This document shows, piece by piece, positions 35,316-44,263 of a DNA stretch of 64,000 nucleotides (within the stretch, counting starts at the first letter, position 1; each line of letters begins with the position of its first letter). This stretch comes from UBA11222 sp049323435. Lineage in GTDB: Bacteria; Pseudomonadota; Alphaproteobacteria; UBA11222. The stretch is taken from positions 62,001 through 126,000 of the forward strand of contig JBMOMX010000020.1 of assembly GCA_049323435.1 (NCBI GenBank), written 5' to 3'. Position numbers and translations under genes: made by a program. A model generated the notes under the pieces. That model was given only the letters and a program-made list of their open reading frames with translations. It was not told the origin of the DNA and searched no databases.

Positions 35316-36458
35316 ATGAGCGAAGCAATCACACCATTCACATTGGCGATCCCGCAAAGCGCGCTGGATGATCTGGCGCGCCGTCTGGATAATGCCCGCT
35401 GGCCGGAGCGCGAGCCTGTCGCCGACTGGACCCAGGGTGCGCCCCTGGCAAAGGTGCAGGCGCTGTGCCAGCATTGGCGGTACAATTATGACTGGCGGCG
35501 CATTGAGGCGAAGCTCAACGGGCTGGGACAGTTCAAAACCGAAATTGATGGGCTTGATATTCATTTTCTGCATGTGCGATCCAAACATCCCAACGCCATG
35601 CCGTTACTGATGACGCATGGCTGGCCGGGATCGGTGATTGAATTCATGAAGGTGATTGGCCCGCTGACCGATCCGGTCGCGCATGGCGGCAAGGCCGAGG
35701 ATGCATTTCATGTGATCGCGCCATCGCTGCCGGGTTATGGTTTTTCCGGCAAGCCCGCCGCCACGGGATGGGGCATTGCGCATATCGCCGATGCCTGGGC
35801 CAGGCTGATGACACGCCTTGGCTATGACAGATGGGTGGCGCAGGGCGGAGATTGGGGGGCGGCGGTCACCACGGCCATCGGCGTTGCCAAACCGGCGGGC
35901 TGTGCCGCCATCCATGTGAATCTGCTGTTCATTTTTCCGGGTGCGGATGAAATGGCTGACATGACGCCGGCCGAAAAATCGGCGGTGGAGGCCATGACCT
36001 ATTATCAGGAATGGGATTCCGGCTATTCCAAACAGCAATCGACGCGGCCGCAAACCCTTGGCTATGCGCTGGCTGATTCCCCCGTTGGGCAGGCGGCGTG
36101 GATCTACGAAAAAATGTGGGCCTGGACTGACAATGGCGGCAATCCCGAAGATATTTTGAGCATGGACGAAATGCTCGACAATATCATGCTGTACTGGCTG
36201 CCCGGCAATGGCGCATCATCGGCGCGGCTCTATTGGGAAAGTTTCCGCGGCGCGCTCAACACCGCCAAGCTGGACCTGCCGGTGGGGATCAGCATGTACC
36301 CAAAGGAAATTTTCCGCGCCTCGCGCCGCTGGGCGGACAAAAGCATCAAGAACATTGTGCACTGGAATGAGCTTGACCGGGGCGGCCATTTCGCCGCCTG
36401 GGAACAGCCCGAATTGTTCATAACCGAAATCCGCAACTGTTTCCGCCAGTTCCGCTGA
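35316..36458 (+). CDS. Epoxide hydrolase (microsomal type, EHN domain)
   Basis: A 380-residue alpha/beta hydrolase with the N-terminal EHN segment (PFTLAIPQSALDDLARRLDNARWPEREPVADWTQGAPL; YNYDWRRIEAKLNGLGQFKTEIDGLDIHFLHVRS). The catalytic core has the HGWPGS oxyanion motif, the nucleophilic Asp in AQGGDWGAAVTTAI and the catalytic His in LDRGGHFAAWEQPELF. Such enzymes open epoxides or related cyclic ethers. The substrate is unknown. An in-frame ATG at 35316 begins at the conserved N-terminus. Confidence 0.93.
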   Translation: MSEAITPFTLAIPQSALDDLARRLDNARWPEREPVADWTQGAPLAKVQALCQHWRYNYDWRRIEAKLNGLGQFKTEIDGLDIHFLHVRSKHPNAMPLLMTHGWPGSVIEFMKVIGPLTDPVAHGGKAEDAFHVIAPSLPGYGFSGKPAATGWGIAHIADAWARLMTRLGYDRWVAQGGDWGAAVTTAIGVAKPAGCAAIHVNLLFIFPGADEMADMTPAEKSAVEAMTYYQEWDSGYSKQQSTRPQTLGYALADSPVGQAAWIYEKMWAWTDNGGNPEDILSMDEMLDNIMLYWLPGNGASSARLYWESFRGALNTAKLDLPVGISMYPKEIFRASRRWADKSIKNIVHWNELDRGGHFAAWEQPELFITEIRNCFRQFR

Positions 36459-36570
36459 GTTTAAGGATCGCGCATGGCAGACCCTAATGGGGGAGAGCCT
36501 TGTCACATTCCGGTAACATAACGCCGCTATGAATGGCCGCAACGCTGACTGGATTTAAGGTGATTGCAGT

Positions 36571-37059
36571 ATGGACGCAAAACAGGTGCTGTTCTTGTGC
36601 ACCGGAAATTCCGCCCGCAGCATCATGGCGGAAGCGGCGCTCAATTTTTACGGCATGGGCCGCTTCAAGGCCTATAGCGCGGGCAGCCATCCGGCGGGGG
36701 CGGTCAATCCGTTCACGCTTGAAACGCTGAAAATCGCCAAAATCAGCACGGCCGGACTGCGCAGCAAATCCTGGGATGAATTTGCCGCACCCGATGCGCC
36801 GAAGCTGGATTTTGTTTTTACCGTCTGCGACAATGCGGCGGGTGAAATATGCCCGGCCTGGCCGGGGCAGCCAATGACCGCCCATTGGGGCTTTCCGGAC
36901 CCCGCGGCCTTTGAAGGCAGCGACACGGAAAAGCGTGCATTTTTTCAGGAGATTTTCCGGCAAATCCGTACACGCATAGAATTGTTCATAAGCCTGCCTA
37001 TGGCCAGCCTCGACAGATTGTCGCTACAGCGCAGGCTGGACGAAATGGGCAAGGAATAG
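36571..37059 (+). CDS. arsC: Arsenate reductase, low-molecular-weight phosphatase type (ArsC)
   Basis: A 162-residue protein with the phosphatase loop Cys-x5-Arg as CTGNSARSIMAEA close to the N-terminus. It continues FKAYSAGSHPAGAVNPFTLETLK, and has a conserved DAPKLDFVFTVCDNAAGEICPAWPGQPMTAHWGFPDPA segment, typical of thioredoxin- or mycoredoxin-type arsenate reductases. It reduces arsenate to arsenite in the cytoplasm. An aquaporin gene follows, a pairing known from arsenic operons where the channel lets arsenite out. No arsR, arsB or acr3 is present here. Confidence 0.9.
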   Translation: MDAKQVLFLCTGNSARSIMAEAALNFYGMGRFKAYSAGSHPAGAVNPFTLETLKIAKISTAGLRSKSWDEFAAPDAPKLDFVFTVCDNAAGEICPAWPGQPMTAHWGFPDPAAFEGSDTEKRAFFQEIFRQIRTRIELFISLPMASLDRLSLQRRLDEMGKE

Positions 37060-37087
37060 TCATTAATCCCGGGGGGGGTAAGGTACC

Positions 37088-37759
37088 ATTACTATTGCTA
37101 AGCGACTAAGCGCCGAATTTATCGGCAGCGCGTTTCTGCTCGCCACCGTCATTGGTTCGGGCATCATGGCCGAAAAACTGGCGGGCGGAAATATTGCTAT
37201 TGCGCTCTTGGGCAATACCATCGCCACCGGCGCAATGCTGGTGGTGCTGATCTTGATTTTCGGCCCTCTGTCTGGCGCGCATTTCAATCCGGCGGTGACG
37301 CTGGCGTTCCGGCTGCGCCGCGAAATCGGCAATGCGGACACGGCGCTCTATATAGTGGTGCAGATCGCGGGCGCACTGGCCGGTATGCTGATGGCGCATT
37401 TCATGTTCGAAGCGCCCTTGCTGCAAATCTCCACCCATATGCGGGCTGGCCCGGCGCAGTTTGGATCTGAAATCATTGCCACTTTCGGCCTGCTGGCCAC
37501 CATCTTCGGCTGTGTGCGCCACCGGCCCGAGGCCGTGCCCTATGCCGTCGGCCTCTATATTACCGCCGCCTACTGGTTTACCGCCTCGACTTCTTTCGCC
37601 AATCCGGCCGTCACCGTGGCGCGCAGCCTTACGGACACATTTTCCGGTATAAGGCCCGAGGACGCGCCTTTGTTCATTGTGGCGCAGCTGGTCGGCGCGA
37701 TGCTGGCTGGCGCCGTCTTCGGCTGGCTGTTCGCACCCGCGAAACCCCCGAATTCCTGA
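37088..37759 (+). CDS. Aquaporin/glycerol-channel family protein, probable ATT start
   Basis: About 223 residues of the MIP family with both NPA boxes (FNPAVTLAF and FANPAVTVAR) and six membrane helices. The family's first helix is encoded upstream of the first ATG (37166): the in-frame codons from 37088 read (M)TIAKRLSAEFIGSAFLLATV, a perfect MIP N-terminus. The frame is closed by TAA at 37079. No ATG, GTG or TTG exists before 37166, so ATT at 37088 is the likely initiator; AAGG lies five bases ahead. Starting at 37166 would delete the first helix. With arsC just upstream it resembles the arsenite channel AqpS (inference). Confidence 0.8.
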   Translation: MTIAKRLSAEFIGSAFLLATVIGSGIMAEKLAGGNIAIALLGNTIATGAMLVVLILIFGPLSGAHFNPAVTLAFRLRREIGNADTALYIVVQIAGALAGMLMAHFMFEAPLLQISTHMRAGPAQFGSEIIATFGLLATIFGCVRHRPEAVPYAVGLYITAAYWFTASTSFANPAVTVARSLTDTFSGIRPEDAPLFIVAQLVGAMLAGAVFGWLFAPAKPPNS

Positions 37760-37844
37760 CAATCCGCAACAAAATTGTCCGGCGCACTTGCCGCTTTGGT
37801 TGCAAGAGGCTATCAATGCCCCTCAGATTTTACGGGAGGTTTTG

Positions 37845-39344
37845 ATGCGCAATCTTACGCACTTTATTGGCGGCCGCCACGTTCAGGGGACCAGCGGGCG
37901 CTATGGTGCGGTGTATGATCCGATGACCGGCGAGATGCAGGCCAAGGCCCCGCTGGCCTCGGCCGCCGAAATGCGCGCGGCCATCGACAATGCGGCGGCG
38001 GCCTTTCCCGGCTGGGCGGCGGAAAATCCGCAAAAGCGCGCCCGGGTGATGTTCCGCTTCAAGCAACTGGTCGAAGATAATATGGACCAGCTGGCCGAAA
38101 TGCTGAGCCGCGAACATGGCAAGGTCATTGCCGATTCCAAAGGCGATATTCAGCGCGGCCTCGAAGTCATCGAATTTGCCTGCGGCATTCCGCATCTGAC
38201 CAAGGGCGAATTTACCGAAGGCGCGGGCCCCGGCATCGACATGTATTCCATGCGCCAGCCGCTGGGCGTTTGCGCGGGCATTACGCCGTTCAATTTTCCG
38301 GCGATGATCCCGATGTGGATGTTCGGCGTCGCCATTGCCTGCGGCAATACATTCATCTGCAAACCATCGGAAAAAGACCCGTCCGTGCCGCTGCGCCTGG
38401 CCGAACTGATGCAGCAGGCGGGCCTGCCCGATGGCGTGCTGAATGTCGTTGTCGGCGACAAGGAGGCTGTGGACACCATCCTGACAGACCCGCGCATTCA
38501 GGCGGTCAGCTTTGTCGGCGCGACCGCCACCGCGCAATATATTTATGCAACCGCGGCGGCCAACGGCAAGCGCGTGCAGGCCATGGGCGGCGCCAAAAAT
38601 CATATGATCATCATGCCCGACGCTGACATGAACCAGGTCAGCGATGCGCTGATCGGCGCGGCCTATGGCTCGGCCGGCGAACGCTGCATGGCGATTTCCG
38701 TGGCGGTGCCGGTTGGCAAGGGCACGGGAGATGCGCTGATTGCAGCGCTGCGCCCGCGCGTGGAATCGCTGAAGGTTGGTCTTTCGACGGACCCGGAGGT
38801 GGATTACGGCCCGATGGTCACCGCCGAACATCTGGCCAAGGTGAAGTCCTATATCGAAAGCGGCGTCAGCGAAGGCGCGAAACTCGTCGTCGATGGGCGC
38901 GGCTTCAAATTGCAGGGCTATGAGAATGGCTTTTATATGGGCGGCTGTCTGTTTGATAATGTGACCCCCAACATGGCCATCTATAAGGAAGAGATATTCG
39001 GCCCTGTATTGTGCGTCACCCGCGCGGATGATTTTGAGGCGGCGCTGCGTCTGCCGACCGAACATCAATATGGCAATGGCGTTTCGATCTTTACCCGCGA
39101 TGGCGATGCGGCGCGTGAATTTGCCTCGCGCGTGCAGGTGGGCATGGTTGGCATCAATGTGCCGATTCCGGTGCCGCTGGCCTATCACAGTTTCGGCGGC
39201 TGGAAACGCTCGGCCTTTGGCGATACCAATCAGCACGGGACCGAAGGCGTCAAATTCTACACCAAGATCAAAACCGTCACCGCCCGCTGGCCTGCCGCCG
39301 GTGTGCGCAGCGGCGCAGACTTCACCATTCCGACGATGAAATAA
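37845..39344 (+). CDS. mmsA: Methylmalonate-semialdehyde dehydrogenase (CoA-acylating)
   Basis: A 499-residue aldehyde dehydrogenase that converts methylmalonate semialdehyde to propionyl-CoA in valine degradation, and also acts on malonate semialdehyde. It begins MRNLTHFIGGRHVQGTSGRYGAVYDPMTGE. The family motifs are GVCAGITPFNFPAMIPMWMFGVAIACGNTFICKPSEKDPSVP, FVGATATAQYIY, the nucleophile in SAGERCMAISVAV, and YKEEIFGPVLCVTRADDFEAAL. GGGAGG precedes ATG 37845. An earlier start at 37677 would overlap the aquaporin and is rejected. Confidence 0.96.
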   Translation: MRNLTHFIGGRHVQGTSGRYGAVYDPMTGEMQAKAPLASAAEMRAAIDNAAAAFPGWAAENPQKRARVMFRFKQLVEDNMDQLAEMLSREHGKVIADSKGDIQRGLEVIEFACGIPHLTKGEFTEGAGPGIDMYSMRQPLGVCAGITPFNFPAMIPMWMFGVAIACGNTFICKPSEKDPSVPLRLAELMQQAGLPDGVLNVVVGDKEAVDTILTDPRIQAVSFVGATATAQYIYATAAANGKRVQAMGGAKNHMIIMPDADMNQVSDALIGAAYGSAGERCMAISVAVPVGKGTGDALIAALRPRVESLKVGLSTDPEVDYGPMVTAEHLAKVKSYIESGVSEGAKLVVDGRGFKLQGYENGFYMGGCLFDNVTPNMAIYKEEIFGPVLCVTRADDFEAALRLPTEHQYGNGVSIFTRDGDAAREFASRVQVGMVGINVPIPVPLAYHSFGGWKRSAFGDTNQHGTEGVKFYTKIKTVTARWPAAGVRSGADFTIPTMK

Positions 39345-39352
39345 GCATTTGA

Positions 39353-40486
39353 ATGCAGGGACCGCGCGCCGTCTATCGCGAACGGGTGCGATCGGGTCAG
39401 GTTAAACCGGACCCGGCGCAGGAATTCGCCATCGAAAAACTGCAGAGCCTGGAAGACGCGCTTAAACAGTACAAGCATGTCACGCGCAACCGTGTGCTGT
39501 CATGGCTGGGACGTGAAACGCCGCCGCCGCCAAAGGGCCTGTATCTGTGGGGCGAAGTCGGGCGCGGCAAAAGCATGCTGATGGATCTGTTTTATGACAC
39601 TGTTCCCGTCAGCCGCAAACGCCGGGTGCATTTTCTGCAATTCATGCTCGAAGCCCACGAAGCCATTCACGCCTGGCGCCAGGCCAACAAGCGCGGAGAA
39701 ATTGCCAAATCTGCAAAATCCAATGGCGATGATCCTATCGTCCCGGTGGCGCACGCCATTGCGGATAGGGTGCAATTGCTGTGCTTTGACGAATTTCAGG
39801 TGTCCGATGTCGCCGATGCGATGATCCTGGGGCGGCTGTTCACGGCGCTGTTCGAACAGGGTGTCATCGTCGTGCTGACATCGAACCGCGCGCCGGATAC
39901 GCTCTATGAAGGCGGGCTGAACCGGCAATTATTCGTGCCGTTCATTGAACTGCTGAAACAAAGACTTGAAGTGGTGCAACTGGTCAGCCCCACCGATTAC
40001 CGCATGGCGCGCCTCAGCGGCCATCCGGTCTATCACGCGCCGCTTGGGCTAGACAGCGACCGCGAAATGGACGCAGCCTGGCTGCGACTCACAGATACGC
40101 CGCGCGGCAAGCCGGTGAAGCTGGATGTGCAGGGCCGCAAACTGCTGGTGCCGCAGGCCGCGCATGGTGTGGCGCGCTTTGATTTTGCCGATCTATGCGA
40201 GGCGGCGGTGGGCGGCCCCGATTATCTGCAAATCGCCTGGACGTTTCATACCGTGCTGCTGGATCATATTCCACGCATGGAACGCGGCAGCCGTAACGAG
40301 GCCAAACGCTTTGTCACGCTGGTCGATGCGCTCTATGATAATCGCGTCAAGCTGATCTGTTCCGCCGATGGCCCGCCCGGCAGCCTGTACCCCGCCGGCG
40401 ATGGCAGCTTTGAATTCGCCCGTACGGTTTCCCGCCTGATGGAAATGCAGTCCGTGGAATATCTGGCCAAGGGGCACGCAGTTTAA
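39353..40486 (+). CDS. zapE: AFG1-family ATPase ZapE
   Basis: A 377-residue P-loop ATPase. Walker A GEVGRGKSMLMDLFY near residue 63, Walker B QLLCFDEFQVSDVADAM, sensor VLTSNRAPDTLYEGGLNRQLFVPFI, and VELIxxxD-like downstream motifs (TLVDALYDNRVKLICSADGPPGSLY). ZapE destabilises the FtsZ ring under stress in E. coli; relatives in mitochondria (LACE1/AFG1) act in protein quality control. It starts eight bases after mmsA and converges with gshA. Confidence 0.94.
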   Translation: MQGPRAVYRERVRSGQVKPDPAQEFAIEKLQSLEDALKQYKHVTRNRVLSWLGRETPPPPKGLYLWGEVGRGKSMLMDLFYDTVPVSRKRRVHFLQFMLEAHEAIHAWRQANKRGEIAKSAKSNGDDPIVPVAHAIADRVQLLCFDEFQVSDVADAMILGRLFTALFEQGVIVVLTSNRAPDTLYEGGLNRQLFVPFIELLKQRLEVVQLVSPTDYRMARLSGHPVYHAPLGLDSDREMDAAWLRLTDTPRGKPVKLDVQGRKLLVPQAAHGVARFDFADLCEAAVGGPDYLQIAWTFHTVLLDHIPRMERGSRNEAKRFVTLVDALYDNRVKLICSADGPPGSLYPAGDGSFEFARTVSRLMEMQSVEYLAKGHAV

Positions 40487-40494
40487 CGGCGCGC

Positions 40495-41856
40495 TTAATA
40501 GGCATATTCCGCATAGGCCGGCAGCACACTGCCTTTCCAGGGGCCGTGATAATGTTCCAGCATGATTTCAGCGGGGCAGCGCCCGGTTGCCGCGGTTTCC
40601 AGCAGCACGTCAAGATAATGCTGCTCGTCCAGGCCGGTGCTGCCGATGCGGGCGCGGGCTTTCAGGCCGGAACTGGCGATCTTCAGCGCTTCCTGCGCCA
40701 CATCCTGCAGGGTGCCGCCGCGAAATGGGGTGTGCAGCGCCTGTTTTGGCACCCCGTCGCGCAGCGCCTGGCGTTCCTCCGCCGTCCAGTCCTTTACCAG
40801 ATCCCATGCCGCGTCCAGCGCGCCCTGATCATATAACAGGCCCACCCAAAGTGCGGGCAATGCGCAGAGCGAGCGCCATGGGCCGCCATCAGCGCCGCGC
40901 ATTTCCAGAAATTTTTTCATCCGCACTTCGGGGAACAAAGTCGTCAGATGATCGGCCCAATCGCCCATGGTGGGTTTTTCACCCGGCAGTGCGGGCAATT
41001 TCCCCGCCAGAAAATCCCGGAACGATTGCCCTGACGCATCAATATATTTTCCCTGCCGGTAGACAAAATACATCGGCACATCGAGCGCATATTGCACATA
41101 GCGTTCAAAGCCGAAGCCAGCGTCAAACACAAACGGAACCATGCCCGCGCGATCGGGATCGGTGTCGGTCCAGACATGGCTGCGGAAACTGAGATAGCCA
41201 TTCGGTTTTCCCTCCGTAAACGGAGAATTGGCGAACAGCGCGGTGGCCAGCGGTTGCAGCGCCAGCGACACGCGGAATTTCCTGATCATGTCGGCTTCGG
41301 ATGAATAATCCAGATTGACCTGCACCGTGCACGACCGGTACATCATGTCGATGCCATGATTGCCGCGCTTGGGCATATAATTGGTCATGATGCCATATCG
41401 CCCCTTGGGCATTACCGGAATTTGGGCGCGCGTCCAGTCCGGCGTAAAGCCAAGCCCCAGAAAACCGATACCAAGCCCGGTCGCCACTTCGCGCACCTGC
41501 TTCAGATGGGTATTCACCTCGTTACAGGTCTGATGCAGATTTTCCAGCGGCGCGCCGGAAAGTTCGAACTGCCCGCCCGGCTCCAGGCTGATGGCGCCGC
41601 CATCCATAGTCAGGGCAATGACATTGCCGCCCTCTGTGACCGGCTGCCAGCCAAACCGCTGCATGCCTTCAAGCAGTGCGCGCACGCCTGCCGGGCCTTC
41701 ATAGGGCAGGGTGCTGTGATCAGACAGGCGGAAGCCGAATTTTTCATGTTCGGTGCCGATGCGCCATTGATCTTTCGGCTTGCATCCGGAGGCGATGTAA
41801 TCGGTAAGATCGGCCTCACACTCAATCTGGCCGCTCGCTGATTGTGGTCCCGACAT
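40495..41856 (-). CDS. gshA: Glutamate-cysteine ligase (plant/alphaproteobacterial type)
   Basis: A 453-residue enzyme for the first step of glutathione synthesis. Motifs of the GCS2 plant-like class: WRIGTEHEKFGFRLSD, GGAISLEPGGQFELSGAPLENLHQTCNEVNTHLKQV, PKRGNHGIDMMYRSCTVQVNLDYSSEADM, and KKFLEMRGADGGPWRSLCALPALWVGLLYD. ATG 41856 has a GGAGG ribosome-binding site. The C-terminus converges with zapE with an eight-base gap. The rsmE gene lies just upstream on the same strand. Confidence 0.95.
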   Translation of the reverse strand: MSGPQSASGQIECEADLTDYIASGCKPKDQWRIGTEHEKFGFRLSDHSTLPYEGPAGVRALLEGMQRFGWQPVTEGGNVIALTMDGGAISLEPGGQFELSGAPLENLHQTCNEVNTHLKQVREVATGLGIGFLGLGFTPDWTRAQIPVMPKGRYGIMTNYMPKRGNHGIDMMYRSCTVQVNLDYSSEADMIRKFRVSLALQPLATALFANSPFTEGKPNGYLSFRSHVWTDTDPDRAGMVPFVFDAGFGFERYVQYALDVPMYFVYRQGKYIDASGQSFRDFLAGKLPALPGEKPTMGDWADHLTTLFPEVRMKKFLEMRGADGGPWRSLCALPALWVGLLYDQGALDAAWDLVKDWTAEERQALRDGVPKQALHTPFRGGTLQDVAQEALKIASSGLKARARIGSTGLDEQHYLDVLLETAATGRCPAEIMLEHYHGPWKGSVLPAYAEYAY

Positions 41857-41895
41857 GCTGTTCCTCCGCAACGCTACATTTTTATTGGGCCCAGT

Positions 41896-42684
41896 CTACA
41901 CTGGCCGGTCAAGCGGTGCTACAGGGCGAATATCCCAGTCGCCGCACGCCGATTGCCACAGGCTCAGCGCGGCAATCGCCGCTGTATCGGCGCGCAGAAT
42001 GCGCGGGCCCAGCGAAACCGCAAGGCTTTGCGGCATGGCGTGCAGCCGTTCGCGCTCGGCCGGGCTGAAACCGCCTTCTGGGCCTATCAGCACTGCCCAG
42101 GGCGCGCCGGGCTGTTGCGCAACAAGTGCTGCGCGCGCCGCGCCGCCAGCACCGGATTCATCACAAAATAAAATGCGCCGGTCTTCGGGCCAGCGATCCA
42201 GCACCTGCTGCAATTTTTCCGGCTCCTGAATTTTTGGCACGCTTACCAGCCCGCATTGTTCCGCTGCCTCGATCGCAATAGCTTCAAGCCGCGCAATATT
42301 GACGCGCGGCGCCTGCGTATAGCCGGTGATCACCGGATGAATTTCCCGCACCCCCAATTCGGTGGCTTTTTCCGCAATGAATTCCAGCCGCGTGCGTTTG
42401 ACCGGGGCGCATAACAGCCATAGATCCGGCACGGTGCTTTGCGGCTGAAGCTGCCCGCTCAGTTCAACCCGGCATAGCTGTTTGCCTGTATCAAGAATGC
42501 GGCCTTGCCATTCGCCATCGCGGCCATTGAACAGGCCCAGACTGTCCCCCGCCGACCGGCGCAGAACCGTGCGCAGATAATGCGCCTGTTCGCGGTTCAG
42601 CACAACCTCCGCCCCGTGGCTGAGCGGCGCATCACAATATAGACGGATATGTTCGCGCGCAGGGGCCATAGGAAGCAGCTTCAT
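41896..42684 (-). CDS. rsmE: 16S rRNA (uracil-1498-N3) methyltransferase RsmE
   Basis: A 262-residue SPOUT methyltransferase that makes m3U1498 in 16S rRNA. The N-terminal PUA-like domain (EQAHYLRTVLRRSAGDSLGLFNGRDGEW) is followed by LLCAPVKRTRLEFIAEKATELGVREIHPVITGYTQ, AIEAAEQCGLVSVPKIQEPE and the knot motif AVLIGPEGGFSPAERERL...VSLGPRILRADTAAIAALSLWQ. It is divergent from ubiA with a 20-base gap and lies upstream of gshA. Confidence 0.95.
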   Translation of the reverse strand: MKLLPMAPAREHIRLYCDAPLSHGAEVVLNREQAHYLRTVLRRSAGDSLGLFNGRDGEWQGRILDTGKQLCRVELSGQLQPQSTVPDLWLLCAPVKRTRLEFIAEKATELGVREIHPVITGYTQAPRVNIARLEAIAIEAAEQCGLVSVPKIQEPEKLQQVLDRWPEDRRILFCDESGAGGAARAALVAQQPGAPWAVLIGPEGGFSPAERERLHAMPQSLAVSLGPRILRADTAAIAALSLWQSACGDWDIRPVAPLDRPV

Positions 42685-42704
42685 AATTATGCTATGGCTG
42701 TTAC

Positions 42705-43625
42705 ATGACAGAGCTTAGGGGCAAAGATCAAGCTGGTACGGTGCGCGATGCGCCGGGCAACTGGGTGGACAGCTATGCGCCGCTGGCCGCACGCCCCTAT
42801 TTGCGGCTGGCGCGGCTCGACCGGCCGATCGGGACATGGCTGCTGCTATGGCCCTGCTGGTGGGCGATTGTACTGGCGTCCGGCGGGATCGGGCTGCTGG
42901 CGCTGTTTGCGCTGGGCGCGGTGGTGATGCGCGGCGCGGGCTGCACGTTCAATGATATTGTGGACCGTGATCTGGATGCCCAGGTGGCGCGTACCGCAAA
43001 TCGTCCCCTGCCCAGCGGTGCTGTCAGTGTGCCTGCGGCATGGATATTTCTGATCGCGCAATGCTGCATTGGTTTGGCCGTATTGTTGTCGCTGAACGCT
43101 TTCGCCATTGCGGTTGGGGTGGCGGCATTAGTGCCGGCCGCCCTCTATCCGTTCATGAAGCGGATCACTTACTGGCCGCAATTATTTTTGGGCATTGCCT
43201 TCAACTGGGGGGCGTTGCTGGGATGGGCTGCGGTGACGGGAACGCTGGCGCCGCCTGCGCTCTGGCTTTATCTGGGCGGCATCTTCTGGACGCTGGGCTA
43301 TGACACGATTTACGCCCATCAGGATGCCGAAGATGATGCGCGTATCGGCATCAAATCCACTGCGCTGAAATTTGGCGCGAACAGCAAACCCGCTATTGCC
43401 GGATTTTATGCGGCCGCCCTGACCTTGTTCGGGCTGGCCGGTTGGCATGCCGGCTTGGGCTGGGGATTCTGGCCGGTTCTCGGCCTTTGCGGTCTGCATC
43501 TGGGATGGCAGGTGATCCGGCTGGCGCCTGCGGATCCGGAAAACTGCCTGTACCTGTTTCGCAGCAACCGCGATTTTGGCGCGCTGCTGCTGCTGGCCCT
43601 GCTCGCGGGCAATATATCGGTTTAG
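42705..43625 (+). CDS. ubiA: 4-hydroxybenzoate polyprenyltransferase
   Basis: A 306-residue membrane prenyltransferase of ubiquinone synthesis with eight or nine helices. The first Asp-rich motif is GCTFNDIVDRDLDAQVARTANRPLPSG and the second is YDTIYAHQDAEDDARIGIKSTAL, both chelating Mg-diphosphate. The N-terminal SYAPLAARPYLRLARLDRPIGTWLLLWPCWWAIVLA is the proteobacterial UbiA pattern. Length and motifs are normal. Confidence 0.96.
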   Translation: MTELRGKDQAGTVRDAPGNWVDSYAPLAARPYLRLARLDRPIGTWLLLWPCWWAIVLASGGIGLLALFALGAVVMRGAGCTFNDIVDRDLDAQVARTANRPLPSGAVSVPAAWIFLIAQCCIGLAVLLSLNAFAIAVGVAALVPAALYPFMKRITYWPQLFLGIAFNWGALLGWAAVTGTLAPPALWLYLGGIFWTLGYDTIYAHQDAEDDARIGIKSTALKFGANSKPAIAGFYAAALTLFGLAGWHAGLGWGFWPVLGLCGLHLGWQVIRLAPADPENCLYLFRSNRDFGALLLLALLAGNISV

Positions 43626-43768
43626 GGTTCTGCCCCCCAAAGCGGCCGATTCATGGTTTACGCCGCTGTTCAGCGCACCGGAACAGTGCAGGAAGGGCTT
43701 GCGGCACAGGGAAAAAGCCGCCATGCTACCTACAAGAATGACAAGAAACGAACAGAGTGGGGACCGCC

Positions 43769-44227
43769 ATGCTAACAGCAAAGTCCTGGAAACTGCCCGC
43801 GCTGGCCTGTCTCATGCTTCTGCTTGGGGCGCAATTTGTCCAGGCAGCCTTGGCCGAGCCTGCACGTTATAACGGCATTCTGCGCGGCAGGCATCTTTCC
43901 CCGCCGGTTGAAAGCGGCGGTCTTGGCAGTGTGCAATTGGCCGTGATGGGGGGGGAATTATTCTGGATCGTCAGTTTTTATGATCTGGAAAGCCCGCCAG
44001 TCGCGGTGCAGATGCATGGCCCCGCTGAACCGGGTGAGAATGCGCCCCTGCAACTGGATATGGGAATTAATTGGGGCGATCTGGGCCGCAATAATATCAT
44101 GTCCGGCAAAGCCAATATCACTCAGGCGCAAATAGACAGCCTGTCCTCCGGCAAATGGTATTTGGTGGTGCGCACCGAGGCCCATCCCGAAGGCGAATTA
44201 CGCGCGCAGTTGCAGCGCTTCGATTAA
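43769..44227 (+). CDS. Secreted CHRD-domain protein
   Basis: A 152-residue protein with a signal peptide (MLTAKSWKLPALACLMLLLGAQFVQAALA) and a single CHRD (chordin-like) beta domain. Typical features are the N-terminal ARYNGILRGRHLSPPVESGGLGSVQLAV, the mid HGPAEPGENAPLQLDMG and the end NITQAQIDSLSSGKWYLVVRTEAHPEGELRAQL. ATG 43769 has GGGGA upstream; an earlier GTG at 43757 is possible. Probably periplasmic or exported. The function in bacteria is unknown. Confidence 0.85.
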   Translation: MLTAKSWKLPALACLMLLLGAQFVQAALAEPARYNGILRGRHLSPPVESGGLGSVQLAVMGGELFWIVSFYDLESPPVAVQMHGPAEPGENAPLQLDMGINWGDLGRNNIMSGKANITQAQIDSLSSGKWYLVVRTEAHPEGELRAQLQRFD

Positions 44228-44263
44228 CCCCACATGCGCACTATGGTGCACCCCGGCCGGTTC

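Noticed and set aside
37830..39236. Antisense frame of 468 codons opposite mmsA
   Set aside because: Shadow of a well-conserved dehydrogenase gene.
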